From Skeletonema tropicum (lineage: Eukaryota; Bacillariophyta; Thalassiosirophyceae; Thalassiosirales; Thalassiosiraceae), in NCBI GenBank assembly GCA_037178625.1, contig JAWZXG010000024.1, positions 372,001-436,000 on the forward strand: 64,000 nucleotides of DNA, written 5' to 3'. Below, piece by piece: positions 1 to 9,288 of the stretch. The position numbers and the translations under genes were made by a program. The notes beneath the pieces were generated by a model. It made no database searches. It had not been told where the DNA came from and saw only the letters and a program-made list of their open reading frames with translations. Position 1 is the stretch's first letter. The number at the start of each line of letters is the position of its first letter.

Positions 1-3000
1 CTTATCACGTGTACCCTTGAGATACAAACCGATCCTGATGAGAGCTTCTTCGTGAGACTTGCGTGGAGAGAACATGTACCTCGCACAACAGTTCACAGCA
101 TAGGCAATATCGGGACGAGAGTGACCAGAGAGATAGAGCAACATTCCAACAACACTTGAATAGGAGAACGCTCCTTCTGCAGCAGCGCCGTCAGTATCAC
201 GAACCAAAGGCTTGGAACTTGCCGGAGTTAGCTTTGGATGGTGTTGTCCTCCTTCTAGACCGAGAGCAGTGATGATGCGGTCGATGAGACCAGTTTGAGT
301 CATTTCAACCTGACCATTCTTCTTCTTCAAATCAACACCCAAGAAACCAGCAGCATCACCTTCCTTCTCTAGAAGCAAACCATGCTCTTCATCGCTGCGA
401 AGACGAACCAAAAGTGCATTGATATCTTTCTCATCTTTGGCCCAAAACAAACAGTCGTCAACAAAAGTAACGGCGACAACTTTATCTCCAATAAAGAGAC
501 AGGGATCCAAATGAGACTGACGCAAACCTTGCTTCTCCAAAGCTTTGACCAAATAGGTGTGAAATGCACGTGGAGCTTGCTTGAGTCCGTACAATGACCT
601 CTTCAAGCGGAGACATTTACCTTCCTGCTTGAAACCGCGCGGCATGTGCATGTAGATTTCTTCGCCTTCTTCCAAATGACCGTGCAAGAAAGCACATTCA
701 ACATCGGCCTGACAAGACTTGAGTCCAAGCATAGACTCCAAGATGAGCATCAAACGAACTGTCGCCCACGACACCACAGGAGCATAAGTTTCCTTGTACT
801 CCACATCCTTGATCTGCTGATCGCCACGAGCAACAAAACGAGCTTTGTACTTCTTAGGTCTACCATCTGGATAACGCTTGAGACGAAATGCCCAAGTGCT
901 ACCAAGAATATGCTTCCCAGGAGGAATATCAACAACTTCCCAAGATTCCATTTTCTCCAACGTCGCAATCTCAACCTTGCAAGCTTCCCAATACTCGGCT
1001 GCAGCATCACCATACATAGCTTGGTTCCAATTAGGGTTGTCCTCGGAAGATGCTTGAGCTTTCGCTTTCAGGAACAGTGGATGGACGTAGTTTGCAATCA
1101 ATTCCTTGGTACTTCCACTGTAGTTTGTGTTGTTGACTGCGAGATGAATAAACTTTGCCAAAGGACTAGCCATGAGATCTTCGACTGTAGGGACCTCGAG
1201 TTCCATCTGCATGAGAAGATTATCGGCTGACTCAATCATAGCTGCCATACGCTGCCTATACTGCTGCTTCTTCGCCGACAATCGGGCCACTCTAGGTGGG
1301 ACAGTTTGTTTACCGAGAGTGACGGCATAATGAGCAAAGAACCGACGATATTCAGACTTAGTCAAATAACTGCGTTGAGCGACAGAAAGGTGTGCCATAT
1401 CACGCGGAGAGTAATTGAGAGCATCTTGCCAAGTAGTAGAGTTCAGCGTACGGAGTTTTTCAGGTTTTTGCAACTTTGAACGATCACGGAGTTTCCTGCT
1501 CCAATTATTGTCAACAGACTTAAGAGCATCTTCTTCATTGAAGGGAACATCTTCGTCGAATACTTCATCATCCGCATCAGGAGACTCTACATCACCTCCT
1601 TCTGATTCAGGCACTGAAGCTCCTTCTGGAACTGAATTACCAACTGTGGAGGCTTCATTAGAAGTAGGCGGCAAGGGAGCAGACGGAGCAACATTGATCT
1701 CTTCGACAACAGGATCAAACTCGACAACTTGGGAGATGGAATCCTTCTCTGAAGCAAATGACTCTTCATGAGCACAGCGTTCGGCCTTCAGACGATCTTT
1801 CCATTCCTGAACACGGACTTTCATCTCGCGACGTTCCTCTTCGCTCAGCCAAATGTCATCAAGGGGAGGGGGATAGTACACATAATTTCCATCCTCATCA
1901 ACATCAGAAGGCGGAACGTAATGATCTCGGCTAGTGTCGTACAGCAAAGAACAGAGTTCATCAAAATCTTCGTCGGACATAGCACCATTGCTGAAGACAC
2001 TCTGGAACTTGTCATCAAAAACAACGTGCCACTGAGGGCTGACGTGACCAGAACCAAGATGACGGACCAAAGCAACCAGTGTAGAGTGCTCGGGAGAGAA
2101 ACCAAGGTACTGACCAAGACGGGCACGCTTATCGAACTTAGCAAGTTTCTTTCCACTCTGAAGCTTAGGATCCAGGACATAGCAGGGAGATCCCCACACA
2201 TGAACACGACGTAAATCACGATGATCATCCTTAACACCGGAAAGACGTTCTAACGGAGTAAGACCAGTCACTCTGTTGGGCAAACGATTGTAGAGCCAAA
2301 CTGCGTGTTGAACAGCAAAGGGCCAAAGGCGGGGGCTATCAACTTCGTGCTCGTTCCAACGCAACGCGACGTGAAGCATCATGGAACGTGCCATCCAAAA
2401 GATAGTTTGAATAGCTCTCTCAGCGGCACCATTTTCAAATTGAGATCCAACACCAGAGAACGTCTGCTTTTGTCCTTTACTGGAACAATCATCACGAAAA
2501 TCCTTCGAAACATAGATACCATTGTCAGAGTGAAGATGCTTGATAGTAACACCGAATTCTTCCAAGAATTGCTCATAGTGAATCTTGCCCTTGAGGGTCT
2601 CCGAAGCAGTGCCATCAGACTGGAACTCCATGTGTATATAGGAAGTAGCCATGTCATGATACACAGTACCACAATTGTAGAGATCTTCATCGAATCCAGA
2701 AAGGGCGCGACCAGTAACGGGAACCTTGAACTGATCAGAACTGACGAAATCACCAGGCAAATATCTGTCACGGGCAAGCACATCCACCTTCTCGGGATCC
2801 TTCTTAGAGACAGATGGAGACGGAGGTTTCGATCGTTTCGCACTTGCCAGCTTGCAAGTAGGACAGACCGGCAACGGACAGTTAGCTGCTTCTGGAGGAT
2901 CTGCTTTCAACACTGCCGGAAAGATTTGGGACGTTCCATCCTCCTGCATCGCACGATGAGGCTTCATCAATTGTTGAACGTCCTTGACAGAGATACCAAG

Positions 3001-4452
3001 CTTGAAATGCCACAACAAGAGCGCCTTCTGAGCCGCGGAAATATTCAAGTTGTCGACATTGGTAACGCAGGGGTACAGGTGCAGGAAATCATCGAATTCG
3101 TATTCATCCTCTGCTTCAGTAACACTCCACTTTCCAAGGAAGAAACCTCGAGCGTGACGAAGATGCGCAACCGCTTTGGTAAAGCGTGGACCGATAGTAG
3201 TGCGTTCCTCCTCAGTGCAAGTCACATTGAACAACATTGGCAAATTTGTGTCTTTATTCATCGGAATCTCAATGTGATGCACGGTAGACATTTCGAACTG
3301 CTTGGGCAATCTCCAATCAACTTTATCACCATCAACAATACTGCATCCTCCATATAGTTTGTGGTAAACTTGCGGACTCATTAGCCGAATATCACACTCA
3401 GGAAGATGGTAGCTGATTCCAGGGACAAGAAGTTCGTCGCCGTTCGTTGCTCTCAACTTGTACATGACTGTACCAATCCCAATCACCATATTTGTTTTGG
3501 AGATATCTTTCACAGGAATACTAACTTCTTCATAGTCAATGAAGTCAGCACGAAAGGGAGAAAGACCCCACGAGGCGCCAGTGTCCCAAATCAACGGGGT
3601 ATTGTAGAAGTTGGGATTATCTGGATCTGCAATAGACGAACTTTCCATCTGAGCAAACCGAATAGGACCACGTAAGAGTGCAACTCTACCCAAGAGAGCC
3701 TTCACATTGGCGATATGATCTTCAACTCTGAGACCATTGATAGAAACCATCACGTCGAGCACTCGCTTGCTCTCAAGAAAAGCATCGACAACACCTGGAG
3801 AGAACGGTGAGCGTGGATGTGAAAAGGATTGAGGAGCATCGGACATGTATTCCTTTGACTCCTCCTTCTCTTTCTTCCGTGCTTCCTTCTTCTTAATCCG
3901 TTCCTCCTTCATACGCTTCAGCACCTTCTCCGTCAAACGCTTCAAAGCATCCTTCTTCTCACGCTGCAATTCATCCTCATGATCCTTCAGTAACTTTCGG
4001 GCGCAATAGAGAACATCAACACCGTCAAGAAAGGCACCAATATCATCAGACCAAGTCGGCTGGGTGAATCGTCCATCGGTGACCTTAGAGAAGAACTCAT
4101 TCCGAGTGTGGTTCTTTCGGTAACGACGACGTGCACGCAGATTCCTCCTCCTCCAGCGACGATGAGCTTTATCTCGAGACGATGGAAAAGAAGTGCCGTC
4201 CAAACGACAAGGACTATTACCTAGGCGACGTCGGCAACGTAGGACTAAATGGTAAGGCAAGGCACGCCGATGAAAACGCTTGAACCTGGACCGATGAGAA
4301 CGAGGCCTTTTCTTGCGAGTAGTACCAGATGAAGTTGAAGGTGAACCTTGAGTACCAGACACGATCAACTGAAACAAGACCATGATGAGAAGGCCCAACA
4401 CGAAATCAGGAAGACATGGAGCGTTGGCAAAGAGAATCAGACGGTAGATCAT
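1..4452 (-). CDS. Ty1/copia retrotransposon polyprotein, 3' part cut by window edge
   Basis: One uninterrupted minus-strand frame of 1484 codons runs from an ATG at 4452 off the left edge. Visible in order: a hydrophobic N-terminus followed by an Arg/Lys-rich stretch, a lysine-rich coiled region, an aspartic protease (DTGAS, about residue 287), an integrase core with Asp in SSDQF (about 569), Asp in HSDNG (about 639) and Glu in NGAAERA (about 674), then reverse transcriptase ending in FVDDCLFW (about 1332) and the start of the copia region before RNase H. PR-IN-RT order is diagnostic of Ty1/copia (Pseudoviridae). No stop or frameshift was met while reading it, so it may be recent. RNase H and the left LTR lie outside the window. 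The start was chosen as the first ATG after an in-frame stop, just inside a tRNA-type primer site. Confidence 0.93.
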   Translation of the reverse strand, partial: MIYRLILFANAPCLPDFVLGLLIMVLFQLIVSGTQGSPSTSSGTTRKKRPRSHRSRFKRFHRRALPYHLVLRCRRRLGNSPCRLDGTSFPSSRDKAHRRWRRRNLRARRRYRKNHTRNEFFSKVTDGRFTQPTWSDDIGAFLDGVDVLYCARKLLKDHEDELQREKKDALKRLTEKVLKRMKEERIKKKEARKKEKEESKEYMSDAPQSFSHPRSPFSPGVVDAFLESKRVLDVMVSINGLRVEDHIANVKALLGRVALLRGPIRFAQMESSSIADPDNPNFYNTPLIWDTGASWGLSPFRADFIDYEEVSIPVKDISKTNMVIGIGTVMYKLRATNGDELLVPGISYHLPECDIRLMSPQVYHKLYGGCSIVDGDKVDWRLPKQFEMSTVHHIEIPMNKDTNLPMLFNVTCTEEERTTIGPRFTKAVAHLRHARGFFLGKWSVTEAEDEYEFDDFLHLYPCVTNVDNLNISAAQKALLLWHFKLGISVKDVQQLMKPHRAMQEDGTSQIFPAVLKADPPEAANCPLPVCPTCKLASAKRSKPPSPSVSKKDPEKVDVLARDRYLPGDFVSSDQFKVPVTGRALSGFDEDLYNCGTVYHDMATSYIHMEFQSDGTASETLKGKIHYEQFLEEFGVTIKHLHSDNGIYVSKDFRDDCSSKGQKQTFSGVGSQFENGAAERAIQTIFWMARSMMLHVALRWNEHEVDSPRLWPFAVQHAVWLYNRLPNRVTGLTPLERLSGVKDDHRDLRRVHVWGSPCYVLDPKLQSGKKLAKFDKRARLGQYLGFSPEHSTLVALVRHLGSGHVSPQWHVVFDDKFQSVFSNGAMSDEDFDELCSLLYDTSRDHYVPPSDVDEDGNYVYYPPPLDDIWLSEEERREMKVRVQEWKDRLKAERCAHEESFASEKDSISQVVEFDPVVEEINVAPSAPLPPTSNEASTVGNSVPEGASVPESEGGDVESPDADDEVFDEDVPFNEEDALKSVDNNWSRKLRDRSKLQKPEKLRTLNSTTWQDALNYSPRDMAHLSVAQRSYLTKSEYRRFFAHYAVTLGKQTVPPRVARLSAKKQQYRQRMAAMIESADNLLMQMELEVPTVEDLMASPLAKFIHLAVNNTNYSGSTKELIANYVHPLFLKAKAQASSEDNPNWNQAMYGDAAAEYWEACKVEIATLEKMESWEVVDIPPGKHILGSTWAFRLKRYPDGRPKKYKARFVARGDQQIKDVEYKETYAPVVSWATVRLMLILESMLGLKSCQADVECAFLHGHLEEGEEIYMHMPRGFKQEGKCLRLKRSLYGLKQAPRAFHTYLVKALEKQGLRQSHLDPCLFIGDKVVAVTFVDDCLFWAKDEKDINALLVRLRSDEEHGLLLEKEGDAAGFLGVDLKKKNGQVEMTQTGLIDRIITALGLEGGQHHPKLTPASSKPLVRDTDGAAAEGAFSYSSVVGMLLYLSGHSRPDIAYAVNCCARYMFSPRKSHEEALIRIGLYLKGTRDK

Positions 4453-4478
4453 CAACTGAACGATGTGAAGCAAGAAGC

Positions 4479-4489
4479 TACGGGCGCCA
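4479..4489 (-). other. Candidate tRNA primer-binding site of the left copia element
   Basis: Read on the minus strand the bases are TGGCGCCCGTA, 26 bp before the ATG of the left polyprotein. TGGCGCCC is the core of primer sites complementary to the 3' end of tRNA-Lys (acceptor GCCC..., ...GGGCGCCA). The position is right for a PBS just inside the 5' LTR. The matching diatom tRNA is inferred, and the neighbouring LTR end does not show a clean CA terminus. Confidence 0.45.
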
Positions 4490-4590
4490 GGGTTAAAAGG
4501 GAAGATAGTGGAAAGACCTAAACTAAACCTAAACTAAAGTTCTTTTCCATACAATTGGGGATTGCCATCTAAGACGGCTATCCATCACAC

Positions 4591-4727
4591 CAATACGTCG
4601 TCACACACTTAATATCGGTACAAAGCGATGCCACCATTCGATTCTACGTTTAAAATGGGTTTAGGAACGATATTTTGGGTTTGAAAGACATGTGGTTGCC
4701 GGTGTTGAAGGTGTTCTACTATGTTGT
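4591..4727 (+). repeat. Dispersed repeat, copy 1 (second copy near 33727-33855)
   Basis: Begins CAATACGTCGTCACACACTT and is recognisably the same sequence as 33727-33855 in the same orientation, with shared blocks such as AATATCGGTACAAA, CCATTCGATTCT, ATATTTTGGGTTTG and GGTTGCCGGTGTT and only scattered differences. Similarity stops sharply on both sides. It could be an LTR fragment or a small non-autonomous element; no terminal inverted repeats were seen. Confidence 0.75.
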
Positions 4728-4848
4728 ACTTCATGGTCAATAGGGTAGTAGGGTAGGTAGTAGGAGGCGGGCGTCAGTGGCGGGTGATGGCTGGTGGCGG
4801 GTGGTGCGGCGGCTCATAAAATACGCAAGCACAGGTGGATTGATTTCA

Positions 4849-4948
4849 TTCTGTCAATGAGAGCAAAATACGCGGATTTCAAATGGCGGGAAGCCGAAAT
4901 CGGCCTTGAAATCCGCCTCAAAATACGCGCGAAATCGGATTGACAGAA
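4849..4948. repeat. Nested inverted repeat (foldback)
   Basis: Outer arms TTCTGTCAAT (4849-4858) and ATTGACAGAA (4939-4948) are perfectly complementary. An inner perfect 11-bp stem, GCGGATTTCAA (4872-4882) with TTGAAATCCGC (4906-4916), encloses a further near-palindrome around AGCCGAAATCGGCCT. It could be a small MITE remnant or a structured intergenic element. The intact copia LTR begins 11 bp to its right. Confidence 0.6.
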
Positions 4949-4958
4949 CGGGTCTTAT

Positions 4959-5136
4959 TGCTAAAACACTACTACTACTTGGTAATGATCTTCTAGTACA
5001 TGATTAAACGATAAAGTGACCTTGTCGGTTTGTTGTTTATGCACTTGGATGAAATTGGCGAGGAGTCCTCGATCGGTGTCGTGTTTACCGGAAAGTTTCC
5101 TGGAAACCGGAGATTGCTATCAGCTAGTCTCCAACA
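4959..5136 (-). repeat. 3' LTR of the complete copia element
   Basis: 178-bp direct repeat, identical by eye to 9289-9466. On the plus strand it starts TGCTAAAACACT and ends CTCCAACA. It is flanked on its left by CTTAT, one half of the target duplication. The sequence just inside it, in element sense ACCGCAAGGGTG, is the only candidate polypurine tract and is weak. Confidence 0.95.
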
Positions 5137-5155
5137 CACCCTTGCGGTGAACCGA

Positions 5156-8100
5156 TCAGTTGGTCGTGGTTGCCTGAAGGACTTCCTTCATCATCTGTAA
5201 GATTTCGATTTCTTTTTTCACATTTAGATATTTTTGTCGCATTATTTGGTGATGCTTTGCTGGGTGATGTTTAGTCCAGTAGTCTCCATGATTCGATTTT
5301 CCTGGTCTCCAATAAATGTTGAATTGTCCTTGACATTCTCGATCCCGTAGCCAGTGGTGACGCATGTCCCACTGCTTGGATTGCTTAGGTTGGATTGTTT
5401 TGTTGACATAGCCGCCCGCCGTGGAATTGTCTGTTTGTATTGGTGTTCTGCCTTGCTTGTGGCCCATTTCATTCAAGATTTGACGGATTGGAATAGCATT
5501 TGTTGCGTTGAGATATAGAGCTCCTGTTTCTGCTTCCGCTGACGATGACATGACATTTTTAATGATTTGTGATATGTTCAATATTGCTCCATTCAATTTT
5601 GGATCTTCAACTTGTTCTGATAGGAAGTAGTGCCCCCCTGCTCTGCTTCTGGCTTGTCGCTCCGACAAGTATGATGCATCACTGTGTATTGCCAGGTGCA
5701 TGCCGCTGCTTCGATAAGTTAGAACTGCATTCGGATGTGTTGCTGCATAGTCTAGGAATTGCTTTGTTTTTGCTAATGTCGTTTCTGTTGGGTTGGCCTG
5801 TTCGGACGCAATTGCACTGAGTGCTGGTAACATTGTTGCATCTACTGCCCGCGCGTAGTAATTGAATACTCCAGTAACCTCTTGGATGAATTTCTGACCT
5901 GTCTTGTCAAGTGGTGGCGCCGTGTCTGGACCTTTTGCCAATTGTTGTTTTGCACCATAGACTATTGGTGTATGCGGATGTGGTTGATGTTGTGGTTTCT
6001 TCGGTGGTGGGTGGTTGAATCGCACTAGCGCTTCTTTTACGTAGCCCGGCATCGAGAGGTGTACCTCACGTTTGTCATAGTCCCATTCGAGCGTCATGCC
6101 TAAATACCTGTTTCCACTCCAGTCCGCTGTGCATTTGTAATGTTGCTGTATCACTGATAAAAGATGGTCCGCATGTTCTTTTCCTACATATCTCACTCCA
6201 AAATCATCTACGACGAGCGTAAATGCAATCGGGCGTGTTTCATGGCGCCAAAAGCCTGGCGTAATTTTGCTCTGTTTGTACCCGTGCTGTTCAAGTCGTT
6301 CTTCCAGGAGACGCTGCGCCAATATTCCTGCGTGTGGTAGGCCGTAGATTCCTCGATTGCATTCGGCATAGACATGCCCGTTGTGTGCCAGTTGTTTGAG
6401 GTTGTACTGTGCGATGACGTCCTCTGGGAACGTGTCTAACTTCATTCGAATGTATTCCTTTCTTGGTAACGGTGTGTTCAAGTAGAAATCCTTGATGTCG
6501 ATGGACATGAATTTTGCACCTGGTGTGGAGATGATGCTGTTAAAGAGGAGTTTGACTGTTGTTAGATCGGCTGTTGGCGTGCCACAGTCTCCTGGATAAT
6601 TGATACGATCACCCCCTATGGTTATACGTACACGATTTGGATCGGCCTTTTCTGGTCGGTAGTTGCAACAAATTCTTGCATAAGTGACATCCTTCCATCT
6701 ATCTTGGGGAATATTGCTCTGCGGGATAAAGACAATTGTATCCGTCCCTTTTACCCTGCCTGGCATTCCTTGGGCCAATCGGCCGACTTCATTTCCGAAT
6801 GCGTTTCCCCACGTGGTTTTGTACTTCGGTTTCTTCATGAGATGCCTGTATTCCATTAGTTCGCCTGTGTCCGTATCTAATACTGCATTCGCCATTTCAC
6901 AAAGTAATTGTAGTGGATACTTCCGCGCTGCCAAAGTTCCTGCTTGAGGCTGGATCGTACTGACTTCCATTGCTTGTAACATGAGCAGAGTTGCTCTTGT
7001 TTCGCTGCTCGGCTCTTCTTCTTCTTCTTGTGTGACGTAATTGGTGAATGTCACAGGTAGTGCTGCTGCTGGGTCCGACACCCTTGGAAGTGCTGTCTGC
7101 ACTTGTGTTGTTTGCACCCTAGGAGCTGCTGCCGCCGCTGTTGTGGGCACCCTTGGAGATGCTACACCGTCTTGATTGCCTTGACTTGATTCTGCTGCTG
7201 CTATATTCGCCGCTTGCTGCTCGAAGATTTCGACAAGTCGTTTAAGTTCGGTCATATCTGTACTTTGTACTGGTCCCTTGTTCGCCAATGCTCTGCTGAG
7301 GTTGTTTGCCGCTTTTACCACCCAATCTTGTGGTGATACAGTTGGATTTGTGAGATATTTGTGCTTGAAAAATACTGTCTCACTAATTCGCGTTGACTTG
7401 GTTTTCTCCACCCACACTTTGTACGCCCTGTAGTGTTCTTTTGACGTGCCTACATACCATCCTTTTACGGTTCTGGGAGCCCACGATTTTCGTTGCAGTG
7501 GTGGCTCATAGACTTGTACCTCACACCCAAGCGGTGCAAGTGGTTGTCGATTGTAATTGTGGGGGCCATAGAGGTGTTCCGATGCTGATACATTTGGTGT
7601 GATGTTGGAACGCCGAAGCATGTTGAGGGTGAGTTCCATTTGTGGTATCATGTAGCACCACAGTTGCATTGGAAAATTCGCCGGTAGTCCGCTGAAGCCC
7701 GAAATGATGTGTGCTTTCGCTGTTTGAATTGCTCGCTCGGCAATATTACGTCGATGTTGATTACTGGGTACAAGTTCGTACGCTCCAACTTGTCTGACTA
7801 TTTCCTCTTTGTATTTCGCTGATGCTTCATTGTCTAGTATTTGCAATTTTGGGTGGATGCCTGCTGCTTTGATTCGCGTCATGATTGCTCTGTAGGCCTT
7901 GATCATATCTCCTTCTTTTCTAGATTTCATTGGTTCCATTAGAATAGCATTGCTCTTCGATTCGTAACATACCATGATGTATTCATTTCCTCTTACTGAC
8001 ATGACAGGAAGTTTACCCGTCTGATCTGTGAACATCGCTTGTTCACGCATTTCCTGCATGGAATAGACACCTACGTATAGAAGTGCTTCAGTTGTCTCCG

Positions 8101-9253
8101 GCTCCGTCGATGCTGACGTATTCTCCTGTTCGGCTTCGACTGCCGATGCTGTCTGCGTTGACCTGATGCCTTGTCTCTGCCCTTTGCTATGCCCTTTCAT
8201 TGTTTCGTCGCTTTCTGGGAAGTATTTTCGTACTGCTGTTGCCGTGAGTCCCGGCCAAGATGCATATGCATTCCGATTGATCGCTTCGATCCAAGTCTTC
8301 TTTGTGGGAAAACCTGCTGCTGCATGGAGATACTTAATGGTTTGTTCTGTCGACGGGAGTTCATACACGTTGTGTATTGCTTCAGTTGTTTTGGGACATT
8401 GGACAAGCAGGGTTTGGGTGTTTTCATTCGTCACCGTCTCCCGGAGTGGTATGCGCCACAACCCTGTGTCTCGGCATCTGTAGCCTTTCACGACGGCCTC
8501 TTTGCTAATTGTGATCTTGGTTGTCCGGTTATCGTAGATATCTACCCCTTCCTTCGTGAAAATAGTTGTGTAATCTTCATCTGCAATCTTGCCGACACTT
8601 ACGAGATTGTTCGTTACCCCTGGAAGTTCATGCGCTGTTGTTGCTGTGCCTCGAAGCGGAATGTCAAATTTGACTTCTTTTGTTGCGGGTTGTATTCTTC
8701 CTAATGCTGATTGGAAAAGTTTGGACGATTCTCGTCCGGTGTCAATTGTTGGTGCCATAGGATGACTTGCGGATGCTGTTGCCCCTGTGTCAAGGGCTGC
8801 TGTTGCATAATGACTATCGGCCAATTCAAGCAGAGTGTAATAGTTGTTTTGGAGTAGTTGGTTCTCAGATGTCATCTTGTTCTTCTCTAAACTGTTAACG
8901 ATTGTGTGTCTCTCCGACCACCTTCCTGCCTGCCATTTTCCCAAACGAATCCAGCCGTCATTCTCCTCTTCTTCAGGGCACCTTGCTTTACTGTGCTGTG
9001 CCGTCAGCTCGCAATTGTTGTGTTTGTGCTTTCCGCCACCCCTTAAATTTTCACCATTCCTCATGAGTTCGTGGATATCATCCGGTATCTTCATGAGTTC
9101 AGAGGCTATATCTGCCAGGGTCTGCACTCGTGCTGCGTTCTTTTGTTGCACGGCCTCCATCGTCAGCTCCAGAATGAGCTGCATGAGCTGCACTTTCCCC
9201 GTTTTCATTTTCAACTGCCATTGCAGCAAATCTATGTACTCTTTCGAGTTCAT
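5156..9253 (-). CDS. Gag-Pol polyprotein of the complete Ty1/copia element
   Basis: 1365 codons without interruption. Residues 1-70 are helical and leucine/methionine-rich. A degenerate zinc knuckle (C-x5-H-x4-C, residues 81-92) follows, then the protease ALDTGATAS (Asp155). The integrase N-terminal HHCC finger appears degenerate; the catalytic core shows LDNEAS (about 473) and NIAERAI (about 505). Reverse transcriptase carries VVDDFG (about 1015). RNase H carries HSDASY (about 1190), a SAEAETGA segment and QTDNST (about 1275). The region before protease is only about 150 residues, clearly shorter than usual copia Gag. All catalytic acids are present, so the element is predicted to be active. 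Confidence 0.95.
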   Translation of the reverse strand: MNSKEYIDLLQWQLKMKTGKVQLMQLILELTMEAVQQKNAARVQTLADIASELMKIPDDIHELMRNGENLRGGGKHKHNNCELTAQHSKARCPEEEENDGWIRLGKWQAGRWSERHTIVNSLEKNKMTSENQLLQNNYYTLLELADSHYATAALDTGATASASHPMAPTIDTGRESSKLFQSALGRIQPATKEVKFDIPLRGTATTAHELPGVTNNLVSVGKIADEDYTTIFTKEGVDIYDNRTTKITISKEAVVKGYRCRDTGLWRIPLRETVTNENTQTLLVQCPKTTEAIHNVYELPSTEQTIKYLHAAAGFPTKKTWIEAINRNAYASWPGLTATAVRKYFPESDETMKGHSKGQRQGIRSTQTASAVEAEQENTSASTEPETTEALLYVGVYSMQEMREQAMFTDQTGKLPVMSVRGNEYIMVCYESKSNAILMEPMKSRKEGDMIKAYRAIMTRIKAAGIHPKLQILDNEASAKYKEEIVRQVGAYELVPSNQHRRNIAERAIQTAKAHIISGFSGLPANFPMQLWCYMIPQMELTLNMLRRSNITPNVSASEHLYGPHNYNRQPLAPLGCEVQVYEPPLQRKSWAPRTVKGWYVGTSKEHYRAYKVWVEKTKSTRISETVFFKHKYLTNPTVSPQDWVVKAANNLSRALANKGPVQSTDMTELKRLVEIFEQQAANIAAAESSQGNQDGVASPRVPTTAAAAAPRVQTTQVQTALPRVSDPAAALPVTFTNYVTQEEEEEPSSETRATLLMLQAMEVSTIQPQAGTLAARKYPLQLLCEMANAVLDTDTGELMEYRHLMKKPKYKTTWGNAFGNEVGRLAQGMPGRVKGTDTIVFIPQSNIPQDRWKDVTYARICCNYRPEKADPNRVRITIGGDRINYPGDCGTPTADLTTVKLLFNSIISTPGAKFMSIDIKDFYLNTPLPRKEYIRMKLDTFPEDVIAQYNLKQLAHNGHVYAECNRGIYGLPHAGILAQRLLEERLEQHGYKQSKITPGFWRHETRPIAFTLVVDDFGVRYVGKEHADHLLSVIQQHYKCTADWSGNRYLGMTLEWDYDKREVHLSMPGYVKEALVRFNHPPPKKPQHQPHPHTPIVYGAKQQLAKGPDTAPPLDKTGQKFIQEVTGVFNYYARAVDATMLPALSAIASEQANPTETTLAKTKQFLDYAATHPNAVLTYRSSGMHLAIHSDASYLSERQARSRAGGHYFLSEQVEDPKLNGAILNISQIIKNVMSSSAEAETGALYLNATNAIPIRQILNEMGHKQGRTPIQTDNSTAGGYVNKTIQPKQSKQWDMRHHWLRDRECQGQFNIYWRPGKSNHGDYWTKHHPAKHHQIMRQKYLNVKKEIEILQMMKEVLQATTTN

Positions 9254-9274
9254 TTTTGTTGTTGTGGACTCATA

Positions 9275-9288
9275 CGTTTAATCATGTA
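9275..9288 (-). promoter_or_regulatory. Primer-binding site complementary to the element's own LTR
   Basis: In element sense, TACATGATTAAACG begins at the first base after the 5' LTR, where a PBS must lie. It lacks the TGG expected of a tRNA-primed site. It is instead a perfect 14-nt complement of CGTTTAATCATGTA inside the LTR (9340 down to 9327, LTR positions 127-140 in sense; also 5010 to 4997). This is the arrangement of self-primed elements such as Tf1 of fission yeast, in which the 5' end of the transcript folds onto the PBS. The use as primer is inference. Confidence 0.7.

Larger units (their letters stand above)
4453..4958. other. Geneless stretch between the two copia elements
   Basis: Contains the presumed primer site and any 5' LTR of the left element, a 137-bp segment repeated near 33.7 kb, a GC-rich run of GGCGG/GGTGG motifs around 4760-4815, and a nested inverted repeat (4849-4948). 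No LTR boundary could be assigned to the left element because its other LTR is outside the window. No open frame here looks coding. Confidence 0.6.

Noticed and set aside
1..4452. Many plus-strand open frames of 60-350 codons (for example 646-1230 and 2305-3357)
   Set aside because: They are antisense shadows of the continuous copia polyprotein, which shows protease, integrase and RT motifs on the minus strand.
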